Assembly (NCBI RefSeq): GCF_900107535.1
Contig: NZ_FNRA01000016.1
Span: 1 to 64,000 of the forward strand
Source: Pedobacter hartonius
Lineage (GTDB): Bacteria > Bacteroidota > Bacteroidia > Sphingobacteriales > Sphingobacteriaceae
Direction of reading: 5' to 3'
Length of the DNA: 64,000 bases
The notes beneath the pieces are model-generated. The model ran no database searches and was not told the DNA's origin. It saw only the letters and a list, made by a program, of their open reading frames with translations. A program made the position numbers and the translations under genes. Below are positions 52,759-62,222 of this stretch, one piece after another (position 1 is the first letter of the stretch; the number at the start of each line of letters is the position of its first letter).

Positions 52759-52954
52759 ACAGGGCTATTGTTAAGCCTAATATATAACTAAATACTTAAT
52801 GGTAAAAACATTATACTATTAAAAAATGTTAAAATATGTTATTTTATGAAAATTTAACATATTCGGTAGCCAGGTGCTGATGAAGTTAATATAATTTTAA
52901 CCGGTTTAGCTGTGAATGACCGTATTTTTACGGTAATGTCCTGACACACATGAG

Positions 52955-54220
52955 TTACATCAAAATACCTGCAATAGATGCTGAAAGGTAGGAAGCAAGT
53001 GTCCCACACATCAGTGCTTTAAGGCCCAGCTTTGCCAGATCTGAACGGCGCTCAGGAGCCAATTCTCCGATACCGCCAATTTGCATACCTACGCTGCTAA
53101 AGTTAGCAAATCCGCAAATAGCAATACTAATAATTAAGACACCTTTTTCTGTAACAATAGGCACAGCTTTGGTGGTTAAATTTTTAAAGGCTAAGAATTC
53201 ATTTACCGTTAATTTTTGTCCGAGCAGGGTAGCAGCATTGCTTACATCTGCCTCAGGGATGCCCATTGACCAGGCAAAGGGATAAAATAATTTACCAAAG
53301 ATCCAGTCCAGCGACAGGTTGAAGTCGGGATTGAAGAGGTGGCCGATATGAACAAAGATATAGTCGACCAAAGCAATTAGTGCGATAAAACCGATCAGCA
53401 TGGCAATCACGTTCATTGCAATTTTGAAACCTTCACCGGCACCATGTGAGATGGCATCGATCAGGTTGGTGTATTCACTTTTTACTTCCAGTTTAACCTT
53501 TCCCATGGTTTGAGAGACTTCAGTCTCCGGATAAACGATCTTGGCGATAATCAGTGCGCCGGGGGAGGCCATCAGACTGGCCATGATCAGTTTTGGTGCC
53601 AGGTTCATTCCTGCCTGTGCGCCCATATTGGCATATACGATCAGGATGCCGCCTGCAATACAGGCCAGACTGCCGCTCATAGAGGCCAGCAGTTCACTTT
53701 TGGTCATCCCTTTCAGGTAGGGTTTAATCATTACCTGTGCTTCTATCTGGCCTACGAATGCACTGGCGACGTTACTCAGGGCTTCTGCACCACTGACACG
53801 CATTACGAAGTTCATTCCTTTGGCAATCACGGCCACAATGCGCTGCATGATACCGAAATGGTAAAATATGGCAACCAGTACGCATACGAGAATAATTGTA
53901 GCTGTAACGTTGAAAGCAAATACAAAGCCGTCTGGTGCAGTATATGGATGAGGCTGTCCGTCATAACCGATAACTGCAATACCACCATAAACGAAATCGA
54001 CACCTTTTTTCGCAAATTGCTCAATTTTTTGCATTCCTCTGCCGAGAAACTCAAAGAAGTGCTGTACGGGGCTTACCCGCAGAATAAGTATTGCAATCAA
54101 GACCTGGAGCGTAAGTCCGCTGGCAACGAGCCTGTAATTGATCTTTTTCTTGTTATTGGAAAAAAGATAAGCGAGGCTTAATATTAAAATGATACCGATG
54201 ATTCCGTGAAAACGCTCCAT
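52955..54220 (-). CDS. Concentrative nucleoside transporter (NupC/CNT family)
   Basis: This 421-aa inner-membrane protein has about ten hydrophobic helices. Conserved CNT pieces are GVDFVYGG, VSGAEALSNVASAFVGQIEA (near 152-171), MLIGFIALIAL and CGFANFSSVGMQIGG near the C-terminus. It imports nucleosides with a cation gradient. It is in the same direction as the bifunctional nuclease gene upstream (69 bp away). A small hairpin, ACCGTA/TACGGT (52919-52934), follows its stop. Confidence 0.94.
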   Translation of the reverse strand: MERFHGIIGIILILSLAYLFSNNKKKINYRLVASGLTLQVLIAILILRVSPVQHFFEFLGRGMQKIEQFAKKGVDFVYGGIAVIGYDGQPHPYTAPDGFVFAFNVTATIILVCVLVAIFYHFGIMQRIVAVIAKGMNFVMRVSGAEALSNVASAFVGQIEAQVMIKPYLKGMTKSELLASMSGSLACIAGGILIVYANMGAQAGMNLAPKLIMASLMASPGALIIAKIVYPETEVSQTMGKVKLEVKSEYTNLIDAISHGAGEGFKIAMNVIAMLIGFIALIALVDYIFVHIGHLFNPDFNLSLDWIFGKLFYPFAWSMGIPEADVSNAATLLGQKLTVNEFLAFKNLTTKAVPIVTEKGVLIISIAICGFANFSSVGMQIGGIGELAPERRSDLAKLGLKALMCGTLASYLSASIAGILM

Positions 54221-54289
54221 AAAAATTGATCAAATATGATTTGTTAGGGTATAGAAAAATAAAGATGTAATATAAATGCGGGTAATTTG

Positions 54290-54907
54290 TTATTGGGACG
54301 AATTTCTTTTGTTCAGTTCATCCCTTATTCTTGCAGCTTTTTCATAAGCTTCCTCTGTAATGGCTTCCTGCAGTTTCTGGTTTAATTCTTCGATGCTCAG
54401 GTTGCTGTAACCTGTTCCCGGAAGTGAGGTATCAATATCTTCCTGTCCCTGTTCCTTGCTCAGGTTATCCATATTTTCAAGGAATACAAAATCATTTCCT
54501 TCAATCACAATACCAGCGGAGGACAAAATAAATTCATAGGTATAGATAGAGGAATTGAAGCGTACGGCTAAAGCGATGGCATCAGAGGTCCGGGCATCTA
54601 TTTCCTGTATTTTATCTCCGTCAGTACAAATCAGTTTTGCGAAAAATACGCCGTCCACCAGGTTATAGATCAGGATTTCCTTGATCTCGATGTTATAGGT
54701 CTGGGCGAATGTTTTGAAGAGGTCATGCGTTAAGGGCCTGCTTGGGGTCATTTTCTCGATCTCAATAGCAATGGCCTGTGCTTCGAACGCACCGATGATG
54801 ATCGGTAAACGTCTTCTGCCATTTACTTCTCCAAGTACCAGGGCATAAGCTCCGGATTGGGTCTGGCTATAGGATAAGCCAACAATATCTAATTTTACTT
54901 TTTTCAT
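54290..54907 (-). CDS. Bifunctional nuclease family protein with UVR motif
   Basis: This 205-aa protein has a DUF151 (bifunctional nuclease) domain at about 1-130 (LPIIIGAFEAQAIAIEIE, then IDARTSDAIALAVRFN) and a C-terminal UvrB/UvrC motif (LQEAITEEAYEKAARIRDEL, about 180-200). The family has a ferritin-like metal site in other organisms and nuclease activity on RNA and DNA in some. The UVR motif suggests protein-protein contacts. It lies between the nucleoside transporter and etfA. Confidence 0.93.
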   Translation of the reverse strand: MKKVKLDIVGLSYSQTQSGAYALVLGEVNGRRRLPIIIGAFEAQAIAIEIEKMTPSRPLTHDLFKTFAQTYNIEIKEILIYNLVDGVFFAKLICTDGDKIQEIDARTSDAIALAVRFNSSIYTYEFILSSAGIVIEGNDFVFLENMDNLSKEQGQEDIDTSLPGTGYSNLSIEELNQKLQEAITEEAYEKAARIRDELNKRNSSQ

Positions 54908-54950
54908 ATAATAGAATACCTGGCGGAGATTTGCACCTCCGTGGGTATTA

Positions 54951-55922
54951 TTAAACTTGATGTGCTTTTAATGCCTCAATTAATTTTGGAACTACCTCAA
55001 AGGCATCGCCAACGATTCCGTAATCCGCCACTTTGAAAAAAGGAGCTTCAGGATCTTTGTTGATGACTACGATTACTTTTGAAGAGCTTACGCCTGCCAG
55101 GTGCTGGATAGCACCGGAGATGCCGATGGCGATATATAAGTTCGGACTGATCGCAATACCGGTTTGCCCTACGTGTTCCGAATGTGGTCTCCAGTCTGCA
55201 TCAGAAACAGGTTTAGAGCAGGCCGTAGCTGCGCCAAGCAAGCCAGCCAGTTCTTCGATCATTCCCCAGTTCTCAGGTCCTTTCAGGCCTCTTCCGGCTG
55301 AAACTACCAGTTCTGCATCAGGCAGGGAAACTTTGTCTGTAGCCCTTACGATCTCTTTTACGATAGCTGCAAGGTCTGAAGACTGAACCGCTGGAGCGAA
55401 GGCTTCAATAACTGGTGTTACAGGAGATTCTTTTACGCCAAAAGCATTTGGGTTCAGGGCGATCACCTTCACTGCTGAAGTAAGTGCTGTGATGGCAAAG
55501 GCTTTTCCTGAGAAAGCATTTTTCTTTACCAGGAATTTTCCGCCATCCAGATTTGGAAGTTCTATGGCACCGTCAACCAGTCCGGCTTTAAGTTTTACAG
55601 CAATACGTGGGGCCAGTCCTTTTCCGGAGAAAGAGTTTGACAATACGATCACGTCAGCACCTTCTTTTTGTGCGGCTTCAGTAATGACAGCAGCGTAAGC
55701 CTGGTTCACAAAATTCTTTAACTCATCGCTGGTTACGCTCAGTACCTTCTCCGCACCGTACTTGCCTAATTCCTGCAGTTCGTTTTCAGCAATATTGCCT
55801 ATCGCTACTGCGCTAAGGTTTGTCCCTGTTTGAGCTGCGACAGCTTTCGCGTAAGAAACCGCTTCAAATACAGATTTCTTAAACTTACCATCGACTTGTT
55901 CTACATATACTAAAACTGACAT
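54951..55922 (-). CDS. etfA: Electron transfer flavoprotein, alpha subunit
   Basis: This 323-aa subunit carries the FAD-binding C-terminal domain: VSAGRGLKG, then GIAISPNLYIAIGISGAIQH and VINKDPEAPFFKVADYGIVG. The N-terminal alpha/beta domain pairs with the beta subunit. It accepts electrons from acyl-CoA dehydrogenases and passes them to the quinone pool. It follows etfB by 113 bp in the same direction. Confidence 0.97.
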   Translation of the reverse strand: MSVLVYVEQVDGKFKKSVFEAVSYAKAVAAQTGTNLSAVAIGNIAENELQELGKYGAEKVLSVTSDELKNFVNQAYAAVITEAAQKEGADVIVLSNSFSGKGLAPRIAVKLKAGLVDGAIELPNLDGGKFLVKKNAFSGKAFAITALTSAVKVIALNPNAFGVKESPVTPVIEAFAPAVQSSDLAAIVKEIVRATDKVSLPDAELVVSAGRGLKGPENWGMIEELAGLLGAATACSKPVSDADWRPHSEHVGQTGIAISPNLYIAIGISGAIQHLAGVSSSKVIVVINKDPEAPFFKVADYGIVGDAFEVVPKLIEALKAHQV

Positions 55923-56035
55923 ATTCTTTTTAATTTATATAGTGCCAGCCGGGCTGATCCTGAGCTTTAGCGCAAATGATCTGGTTCTTCCGGCCTTTAC
56001 TGCTGTTTAATTCAATTGGTTTATCAATAAATAGG

Positions 56036-56773
56036 TTAGATCACTTTTGCTTCTGTATGCAATAACCCGATCAGGCTTGTTGCGTCTTCTGCAGGAATTA
56101 ACTTTACTGCACCACGCGGGGCAGGGGTTTCAAAGGAAACTACTTTTGCCAGTTCCTCAATTTCTTTGGCTTCAACAACTACCAATGGTTTGGTTCTGGC
56201 AGACATGATCCCCCTCATGTTCGGGATTTTAGGTTCAGCAACACCTTCGGCACAGCTGGCTATGAATTTGCCGCTTACGGTTACAATTTCCTTACCACCT
56301 TCAATCTCACGTTCGATAGTGGCTGTAGTTCCGTCATAATCAAGTTTTTTAATGATAGATACAGAAGGGATAGCTAAGAACTCACCGATCATTGCAGCTA
56401 CCTGGTTACCATTGTAATCTATAGACTCACGGCCGGTCAGGATCATGTCAAAATCGGCAGTTTTAACATATTCAGCAATCTGGTAAGCAGTAAAATAGGC
56501 ATCACGCGGAGCAGCATTAATCCTCACCGCATCATCTGCACCAATAGCCAGTGCTTTCCTGATGGTTGGGTCAGTTGCACTTTCACCAACGTTTACTACA
56601 GTTACCGTGCCCTTGCCACCTTCACAAAGTTCTATCGCTTTTGATAACGCAATTTCATCGTAAGGGTTTACAATAAATTGTACTCCCGAAGTATTGAATT
56701 GGGTATTATCGCTGGTAAAGGTTATTTTTGTGGTTGTGTCGGGCACATTACTGATACAAACTAATATTTTCAT
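56036..56773 (-). CDS. etfB: Electron transfer flavoprotein, beta subunit
   Basis: This 245-aa subunit has the family marks VNPYDEIALSKAIEL (about 36-50), ADFDMILTGRESIDYNGNQV and the AMP-binding region. It forms the heterodimer with etfA downstream. It is the first gene of this pair, with a divergent TPR gene upstream. Confidence 0.97.
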   Translation of the reverse strand: MKILVCISNVPDTTTKITFTSDNTQFNTSGVQFIVNPYDEIALSKAIELCEGGKGTVTVVNVGESATDPTIRKALAIGADDAVRINAAPRDAYFTAYQIAEYVKTADFDMILTGRESIDYNGNQVAAMIGEFLAIPSVSIIKKLDYDGTTATIEREIEGGKEIVTVSGKFIASCAEGVAEPKIPNMRGIMSARTKPLVVVEAKEIEELAKVVSFETPAPRGAVKLIPAEDATSLIGLLHTEAKVI

Positions 56774-56928
56774 AATTTATATATTGATTTAAGGTCTGAT
56801 TGATAATGAATGTTTATTTGTTATATATTGAAGCGCTTTCTGCTTTTTATACTTATGTTCGGCAATTGAATATGCAGCTTCTTCAAAAAGTCTTTTTGCA
56901 AATCTAATTAAAAAAGCAGGGAATTAAA

Positions 56929-57264
56929 ATGCAAAGTACCCGATTAAACAAGTTATTGGCGTTTTTAACCACAGAACCCAATGACCCATTTATCTTATAC
57001 GCACTGGCGACCGAATATAACTCGTTAAAGGAGACCGGACAGGCCTTTCATTATTACCTGAAACTGGTAGAGGAACATCCTTCCTATGTAGGTACCTATT
57101 ACCACCTGGGTAAATTGTATGAAAAACAGGGGGAGAAAGACAAAGCTGTAGCGATCTATCAGCTTGGCATGCAGCGCTCGAGGGAAAAAGGGGACAGGCA
57201 TGCGTTTTCAGAATTGCAGGGGGCGTATAATATGGCGGCTGGTCTTGATTATGAAGACGATTAA
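56929..57264 (+). CDS. TPR-repeat protein
   Basis: This 111-aa helical protein has tetratricopeptide repeats: FILYALATEYNSLKETGQAF (about 21-40), TYYHLGKLYEKQGEKDKAVA (about 62-81) and a partial third. TPRs mediate protein-protein contacts. It stands 9 bp before the chromate transporter gene. Partner unknown. Confidence 0.88.
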   Translation: MQSTRLNKLLAFLTTEPNDPFILYALATEYNSLKETGQAFHYYLKLVEEHPSYVGTYYHLGKLYEKQGEKDKAVAIYQLGMQRSREKGDRHAFSELQGAYNMAAGLDYEDD

Positions 57265-57273
57265 TCAGGACTG

Positions 57274-58473
57274 ATGGCAAAGCGGCAGCTACTGTTTTTA
57301 CGAAACGTTTTCCTGTTTACTTTTACGGCATTTGGTGGTGCACAGGCACATATATCCCTTTTGCTGAAGTATTTCGTGAAGGACATCCAGTTTATCTCAG
57401 AAGAGGAACTACTGGAACTGAACGCCCTGGCACAGATTCTGCCGGGACCGGCCTCTACACAAACGCTGGTTGGAATTGCACATAAGGTTGGGGGATTAAA
57501 ATTGTCGCTGGTCACCTTTCTGATCTGGATCATTCCCTCGGCAGCAGTCATGACCTTCGCCGGGATCAGTTTCGCGCAGCTGGACCAAAAGGAAAAATTC
57601 ATTGTGATCTTAAAGTATATCCAGCCCATAGCCCTTGGTATTGTTGCTTTTGGGGCGTATAACCTTTCCAGAAAGGTGCTGGTATCACAAACTGCGGTAT
57701 TTCTCGCCCTTGCGGCAGTGATCGTTACGCTGGTTTTAAGGAATGCCTATGTATTTCCACTGGCTATTCTCATTGGTGGCATGATCTCTTCGGCACTCGA
57801 ATCACCGAAGGAGGAAAGCGAGATCAGGGTAAAGTTATTCGCGAATATCAACCCGAGGAAGCTTGCTTATTTTTTCAGTGTATTGCTGGTGATGGCTATG
57901 CTGGGTGCGCTCATCAACAGGACCTCGCCATTCAGTTTGCCCATCAGGCTTTTTGAGAACTTCTACAGGAACGGGATCCTGATCTTTGGAGGGGGGCAGG
58001 TGCTTGTGCCGCTGATGTTTACGGAGTTTGTGCAAATGAAACATTACCTGAGCTCATCCGGATTTTTGTCGGGCTTCGCCTTGCAGCAGGCATTACCGGG
58101 ACCTACGTTTTCCTTTACGAGTTACCTGGGTACGCTGAGCATGAAGAACTTTGGTTATGGCATTTACGGGCAGATGCTTGGGGGAATGATCGGTGTACTG
58201 GGAATTAATCTTCCTGGACTGATCCTGGTGCTGTTTATTGTCCCTTTCTGGGAAGACCTGAAGAAGATCACCCGGATCAAACGTTCTTTGTCGGGCATCA
58301 ATGCGGTGAGTGTAGGTTTTATTATCGCTGCATTTATCCTGCTGGTGAAACCTGTCGGTTTTGATCCCCTGGAGATCTCAGTGATCATAGTTACTTTCAT
58401 GATCCTTAACTTTACGAAGATCAGTCCGCCGTTTATTGTGCTGGCTGGTATATTGTTAGGCTATTTTATCTAA
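57274..58473 (+). CDS. Chromate transporter (ChrA family)
   Basis: This 399-aa integral membrane protein has the two homologous CHR halves of long-chain ChrA proteins. The first half begins FLFTFTAFGGAQAHISLL, followed by the conserved LAQILPGPASTQTLVGIAHK; the second has ILIFGGGQVLVPLMFTEF and LQQALPGPTFSFTSYLG. It exports chromate or a related oxyanion by exchange or symport. It is in the same direction as the TPR gene 9 bp upstream. A hairpin overlaps its stop. Confidence 0.93.
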   Translation: MAKRQLLFLRNVFLFTFTAFGGAQAHISLLLKYFVKDIQFISEEELLELNALAQILPGPASTQTLVGIAHKVGGLKLSLVTFLIWIIPSAAVMTFAGISFAQLDQKEKFIVILKYIQPIALGIVAFGAYNLSRKVLVSQTAVFLALAAVIVTLVLRNAYVFPLAILIGGMISSALESPKEESEIRVKLFANINPRKLAYFFSVLLVMAMLGALINRTSPFSLPIRLFENFYRNGILIFGGGQVLVPLMFTEFVQMKHYLSSSGFLSGFALQQALPGPTFSFTSYLGTLSMKNFGYGIYGQMLGGMIGVLGINLPGLILVLFIVPFWEDLKKITRIKRSLSGINAVSVGFIIAAFILLVKPVGFDPLEISVIIVTFMILNFTKISPPFIVLAGILLGYFI

Positions 58474-58483
58474 CCTAACAATA
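58451..58483. terminator. 10-bp hairpin across the chrA stop
   Basis: TATTGTTAGG (58451-58460) and CCTAACAATA (58474-58483) form a perfect 10-bp stem. It overlaps the last codons and lies between the convergent chrA and dnaB genes. No T-run. Confidence 0.5.
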
Positions 58484-58507
58484 TCATCTGCCAAAGCTTT
58501 TACTGGT

Positions 58508-60085
58508 TTAGAACGGCGCGTCCTCATCATTAAAATCATCCATGCGTGAAGGTTTGATGATCACATTACCGGATGGTTTATCGAAATCTGCTGAAGGCAG
58601 CATTCCCGCACTCGGGCTGTCCATAGAGAATGAATTCGGTGGCATGAAGTCTTCCTCAAGATCGGTGAATTTCACATACTTACCGATAAACCTTAAGGGA
58701 ACGATACCGGTTTCACCATTCCTGTGTTTTGCGATGATCACCTCACCAACACCGGCCTGTGATCGTCCCTGTTCATCTTCAGTGATCCCGTAATACTCGG
58801 GGCGGTACAGGAAGAGTACCATATCCGCATCCTGCTCAATGGAGCCAGATTCCCTCAGATCCGACAGGAGCGGACGTTTACCGTTCACACCTGGTCTCGA
58901 TTCTACCGCACGGCTTAACTGAGACAGGGCCAGTACAGGGATGTTGAGTTCCTTGGCTACGGATTTCAGCGCCCTGGAGATACTACCGATCTCCTGCTCA
59001 CGGTTACCGCCACCGCTCTGCCCTTCACCTTTACCATGCATCAGCTGGAGGTAATCGATGATGATCATTTGTATATCGTACTGTGATTTCAGTCTCCTGC
59101 ATTTTGCCCTGAATTCAAAGATATTCAGCGCGGGGGTATCATCAATCAGCAGGGGAGCTTCCGTCAGCGTGCCGATCTTGCTGTGCAGCTGCTGCCATTC
59201 CCATTCTGCAAGGTTTCCCTTTCTGATCTTCTCCTGTTCGATCTCGGTTTCTCCGGAGATCAGACGATTTACGAGCTGAACGGAGGACATCTCCAGGGAG
59301 AATACCACTACAGGGCGTTTAAAATCTACCGAAGCATTTCTTGCACAGGTCAGCACGAAGGCTGTTTTTCCCATCGCAGGACGTGCTGCGATGATCACCA
59401 GATCTGATGGCTGCCATCCGCCGGTAATCCGGTCGAGGGCAGTGAAACCCGAAGGTACACCGGTTAATCCGTCAGATTTTGTCCGGAGTTCTTCCAGCGT
59501 AGCGAGAGATTGTTTGATGATCTCGTCCATTTTCTGGGTATCCCTGCGCAGGTTATTCTGGGCAATATCAAAAAGCCCTTTTTCTGCATTGTCCAGCAGG
59601 TCAAATATATCTGTGGTATCTTCGTAAGCATTCTGGATGATCTCTGAAGAGATCCTGATCAGTTCCCGCTGTATATATTTCTGGGAGATGATCCTTGCGT
59701 GGTATTCTATATTGGCCGCAGATGCCACACGGTTGGTCAGGTTGGTCACGTAATAGGCACCACCCACCATTTCCAGCGTGCCCAACGTTCTCAGTTCTGC
59801 AGTAACGGTTAATATATCAACCGGCTTGGATTTCTGGAAAAGCAGCGCGATCGCTTCAAATATCTTTTTATGGGCTTCATCATAGAAAACATCGGGCTTC
59901 AGGATATCAATTACAGTTGATAAGGCATCTTTTTCCAGCATCAGTGCACCAAGAACAGCTTGTTCCAGGTCGAGCGCCTGAGGTGGTATTTTACCCTGTC
60001 CCATGGTAGGTACAGCCAGCCTGTTTTTTTTGGAAGATGTATAATTTTGTCTCTCCTGACCTTGTGATCCGTTATCCATATTCAT
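58508..60085 (-). CDS. dnaB: Replicative DNA helicase
   Basis: This 525-aa hexameric helicase starts at the ATG at 60085 (MNMDNGSQGQ). The N-terminal domain begins near PQALDLEQAVLGALMLEKDA, and the RecA-like motor has Walker A ARPAMGKTAF (about 235-245), Walker B IIIDYLQLM and the conserved SQLSRAVE and KHRNGETG blocks. It unwinds DNA at replication forks. It is divergent from the SpoU methyltransferase gene. Confidence 0.97.
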   Translation of the reverse strand: MNMDNGSQGQERQNYTSSKKNRLAVPTMGQGKIPPQALDLEQAVLGALMLEKDALSTVIDILKPDVFYDEAHKKIFEAIALLFQKSKPVDILTVTAELRTLGTLEMVGGAYYVTNLTNRVASAANIEYHARIISQKYIQRELIRISSEIIQNAYEDTTDIFDLLDNAEKGLFDIAQNNLRRDTQKMDEIIKQSLATLEELRTKSDGLTGVPSGFTALDRITGGWQPSDLVIIAARPAMGKTAFVLTCARNASVDFKRPVVVFSLEMSSVQLVNRLISGETEIEQEKIRKGNLAEWEWQQLHSKIGTLTEAPLLIDDTPALNIFEFRAKCRRLKSQYDIQMIIIDYLQLMHGKGEGQSGGGNREQEIGSISRALKSVAKELNIPVLALSQLSRAVESRPGVNGKRPLLSDLRESGSIEQDADMVLFLYRPEYYGITEDEQGRSQAGVGEVIIAKHRNGETGIVPLRFIGKYVKFTDLEEDFMPPNSFSMDSPSAGMLPSADFDKPSGNVIIKPSRMDDFNDEDAPF

Positions 60086-60290
60086 AAGAACAAAAATATA
60101 CAAAAATACACTCCTGACGCGAATTGTTTTTGCACATTTTGAAGGATTGCTTTATCCTTTTTTGCTCCTTTTCCCGGGCACGCGGAAATTGCTAACATGA
60201 ACCTGTGGATAAGCAGGCTCATGGCTGCTATAAAAAATGAATGCCTCAGTTCTCATAATTTCGGCTATTTTTGCACGTAAAATAAAATAA

Positions 60291-61058
60291 ATGGAAAACT
60301 TTAGAAGGTCTCCCAGACCTAAAGAAAATAATGAATTCGTTTTTGGTATCCGTGCTGTAATAGAAGCGATTAAAGCGGGGAAAGATATAGAAAGCTTATA
60401 TATGCAAAGGGGGCTTACGGGAGAGATCATTCCTGAGTTGAAAGGCTTATTAAAAGATACAGACATCCCGGTACACAATGTTCCCATTGAAAAACTGAAC
60501 AGGATGACGCAAAAAAATCACCAGGGTGTGATTGCCGTGATCTCTTCCATTACCTTTCAGAAGATCGAAGATATCATCCCGCTGATATATGAAAAAGGAG
60601 AGGTACCGCTGATCCTGATTCTGGACGGAATTACTGATGTAAGGAATATGGGCGCTATCGCGAGAACTGCTGCATGTACCGGCGTGCATGCGATTGTTGT
60701 GCCCGCAAAGAATTCTGCACAGATCAATGCTGATGCGATAAAAACTTCTGCCGGTGCTTTATTTACCATTCCGGTTTGCCGTCATCAGAATCTGCATAAA
60801 ACAGCATTGTATCTTCAGGAGTGTGGTTTGCAGATTGTTGCCTGTACCGAGAAAACAAGTGACCTGATCTATGCACCGGATTATACTGTACCTACGGCGA
60901 TTGTGATGGGGGCAGAAGACGAAGGGATTTCAAATGAGATCATGCGTATGGCCAACCACCTGGCGAAGATCCCGATGTTCGGAGAGATTGGCTCGCTGAA
61001 TGTTTCCGTTTCTACAGGGGTGATCCTTTATGAAGCGATCAGGCAGCGTACCACCTAG
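60291..61058 (+). CDS. rlmB: 23S rRNA 2'-O-methyltransferase (RlmB/SpoU family)
   Basis: This 255-aa SPOUT enzyme has the N-terminal substrate-binding domain (FGIRAVIEAI) and the knotted C-terminal domain: DVRNMGAIARTAA (motif 1), VMGAEDEGIS (motif 2) and GSLNVSVSTGVILYE (motif 3). It most likely methylates G2251 of 23S rRNA. The specificity is by analogy. It is convergent with the guanylyltransferase gene. Confidence 0.92.
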   Translation: MENFRRSPRPKENNEFVFGIRAVIEAIKAGKDIESLYMQRGLTGEIIPELKGLLKDTDIPVHNVPIEKLNRMTQKNHQGVIAVISSITFQKIEDIIPLIYEKGEVPLILILDGITDVRNMGAIARTAACTGVHAIVVPAKNSAQINADAIKTSAGALFTIPVCRHQNLHKTALYLQECGLQIVACTEKTSDLIYAPDYTVPTAIVMGAEDEGISNEIMRMANHLAKIPMFGEIGSLNVSVSTGVILYEAIRQRTT

Positions 61059-61063
61059 TTTTG

Positions 61064-61106
61064 TGCTGATGTGTTAGCTCCGGCAGGCCTGGTCAACACA
61101 TCAGCA
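61064..61106. terminator. Perfect 12-bp hairpin between rlmB and the guanylyltransferase
   Basis: TGCTGATGTGTT (61064-61075) pairs with AACACATCAGCA (61095-61106) over a 19-nt loop, directly between the convergent stops. Probably a bidirectional terminator. Confidence 0.6.
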
Positions 61107-61113
61107 ATAAGAT

Positions 61114-62220
61114 TTAAATAAACCGCTGCCCGAAGTTGGACTTTACATCTGCCACAATTTGTTTCACGCTCTGTTCTTCCGTCCGCGGGCAGATCAGCAG
61201 CGTATTGTTGGATTCTACAACGATGTAATCGTGTAAACCCTGCAGGATTACCAATTTATCTTCAGGAACATTTACCATACAATTGGAAGAATTGAACATC
61301 ATGACCTGCTCTGAAGGCATTACGGCATTGCCGACATAATCCTTATCGGCCATATCATAAATAGAGGCCCAGGTACCCAGGTCAGACCAGCCGAAGTCAG
61401 TAGGCAGCACATACACATTGTCTGCCTTTTCCATGATTGCGAAATCGATAGAGATGTTGGTACATTGTGTATAGGCATTGGCAATAAAGTCCTTTTCTTC
61501 CGGGGTGTTGTAGGAGGATGCCCCTAAATGGAAGATATCGTACATTTCAGGCAGATGCGTACTGAAAGCATCGCTGATAGCGTTTACTGACCAAACGAAG
61601 ATCCCTGCATTCCAAAGAAAATCACCGCTTTGAACAAATGACTTTGCAAGTTCAAGGTTCGGTTTTTCGGTGATCAGCTTCACTTTGTGAATGCGGTCAT
61701 CTGCAGGAAGGGTGTTTTCTATAAACTGAATATAGCCGTAACCGGTATCGGGTCGGGTTGGTTTGATGCCAAGGGTGATAAGGCAATGGTTTTCCCTTGC
61801 AGCTTTCAGTGCTTCTTCGATGGCACCGACAAAGCGTTCGAGGTTGGCTATGGTATGATCGGACGGGGCAACGATAATGGTTGCATTGGGATTGATCTCT
61901 GCGATTTTCATTGATCCGTAAGCGATGCAGGGAGCGGTGTTGCGCATGATCGGCTCTGCCAGTATCTGGTTGTCTGAAAGTTCAGGAAGTTGCTTTTTGA
62001 CGATATCTGTATAGATCTCGTTGGTGACAACAAAAATGTTCTCCGGCGGACAGATCTTTAAAAAACGGTCGTATGTACTTTGGATCAGTGTTTTACCGAC
62101 ACCAAAAAAATCAATGAACTGTTTTGGGTGTTCTATTCTGCTTACGGGCCAGAAACGGCTTCCAACACCGCCAGCCATAATTAGGACAAAATTATCTTCG
62201 TTCATAATGTGGTTAGACAT
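61114..62220 (-). CDS. manC: Mannose-1-phosphate guanylyltransferase
   Basis: This 368-aa nucleotidyltransferase starts with the GXGXR-type loop MAGGVGSRFWPVSR (16-29) and shows FIDFFGVGKTLIQSTYDR and WNAGIFVW motifs and the VAPSDH block. It makes GDP-mannose from GTP and mannose 1-phosphate, a precursor for GDP-fucose as well. It lacks the isomerase half of bifunctional enzymes. It stands 2 bp from the KdsD-type gene upstream, so they are cotranscribed. Confidence 0.95.
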   Translation of the reverse strand: MSNHIMNEDNFVLIMAGGVGSRFWPVSRIEHPKQFIDFFGVGKTLIQSTYDRFLKICPPENIFVVTNEIYTDIVKKQLPELSDNQILAEPIMRNTAPCIAYGSMKIAEINPNATIIVAPSDHTIANLERFVGAIEEALKAARENHCLITLGIKPTRPDTGYGYIQFIENTLPADDRIHKVKLITEKPNLELAKSFVQSGDFLWNAGIFVWSVNAISDAFSTHLPEMYDIFHLGASSYNTPEEKDFIANAYTQCTNISIDFAIMEKADNVYVLPTDFGWSDLGTWASIYDMADKDYVGNAVMPSEQVMMFNSSNCMVNVPEDKLVILQGLHDYIVVESNNTLLICPRTEEQSVKQIVADVKSNFGQRFI

Positions 62221-62222
62221 AA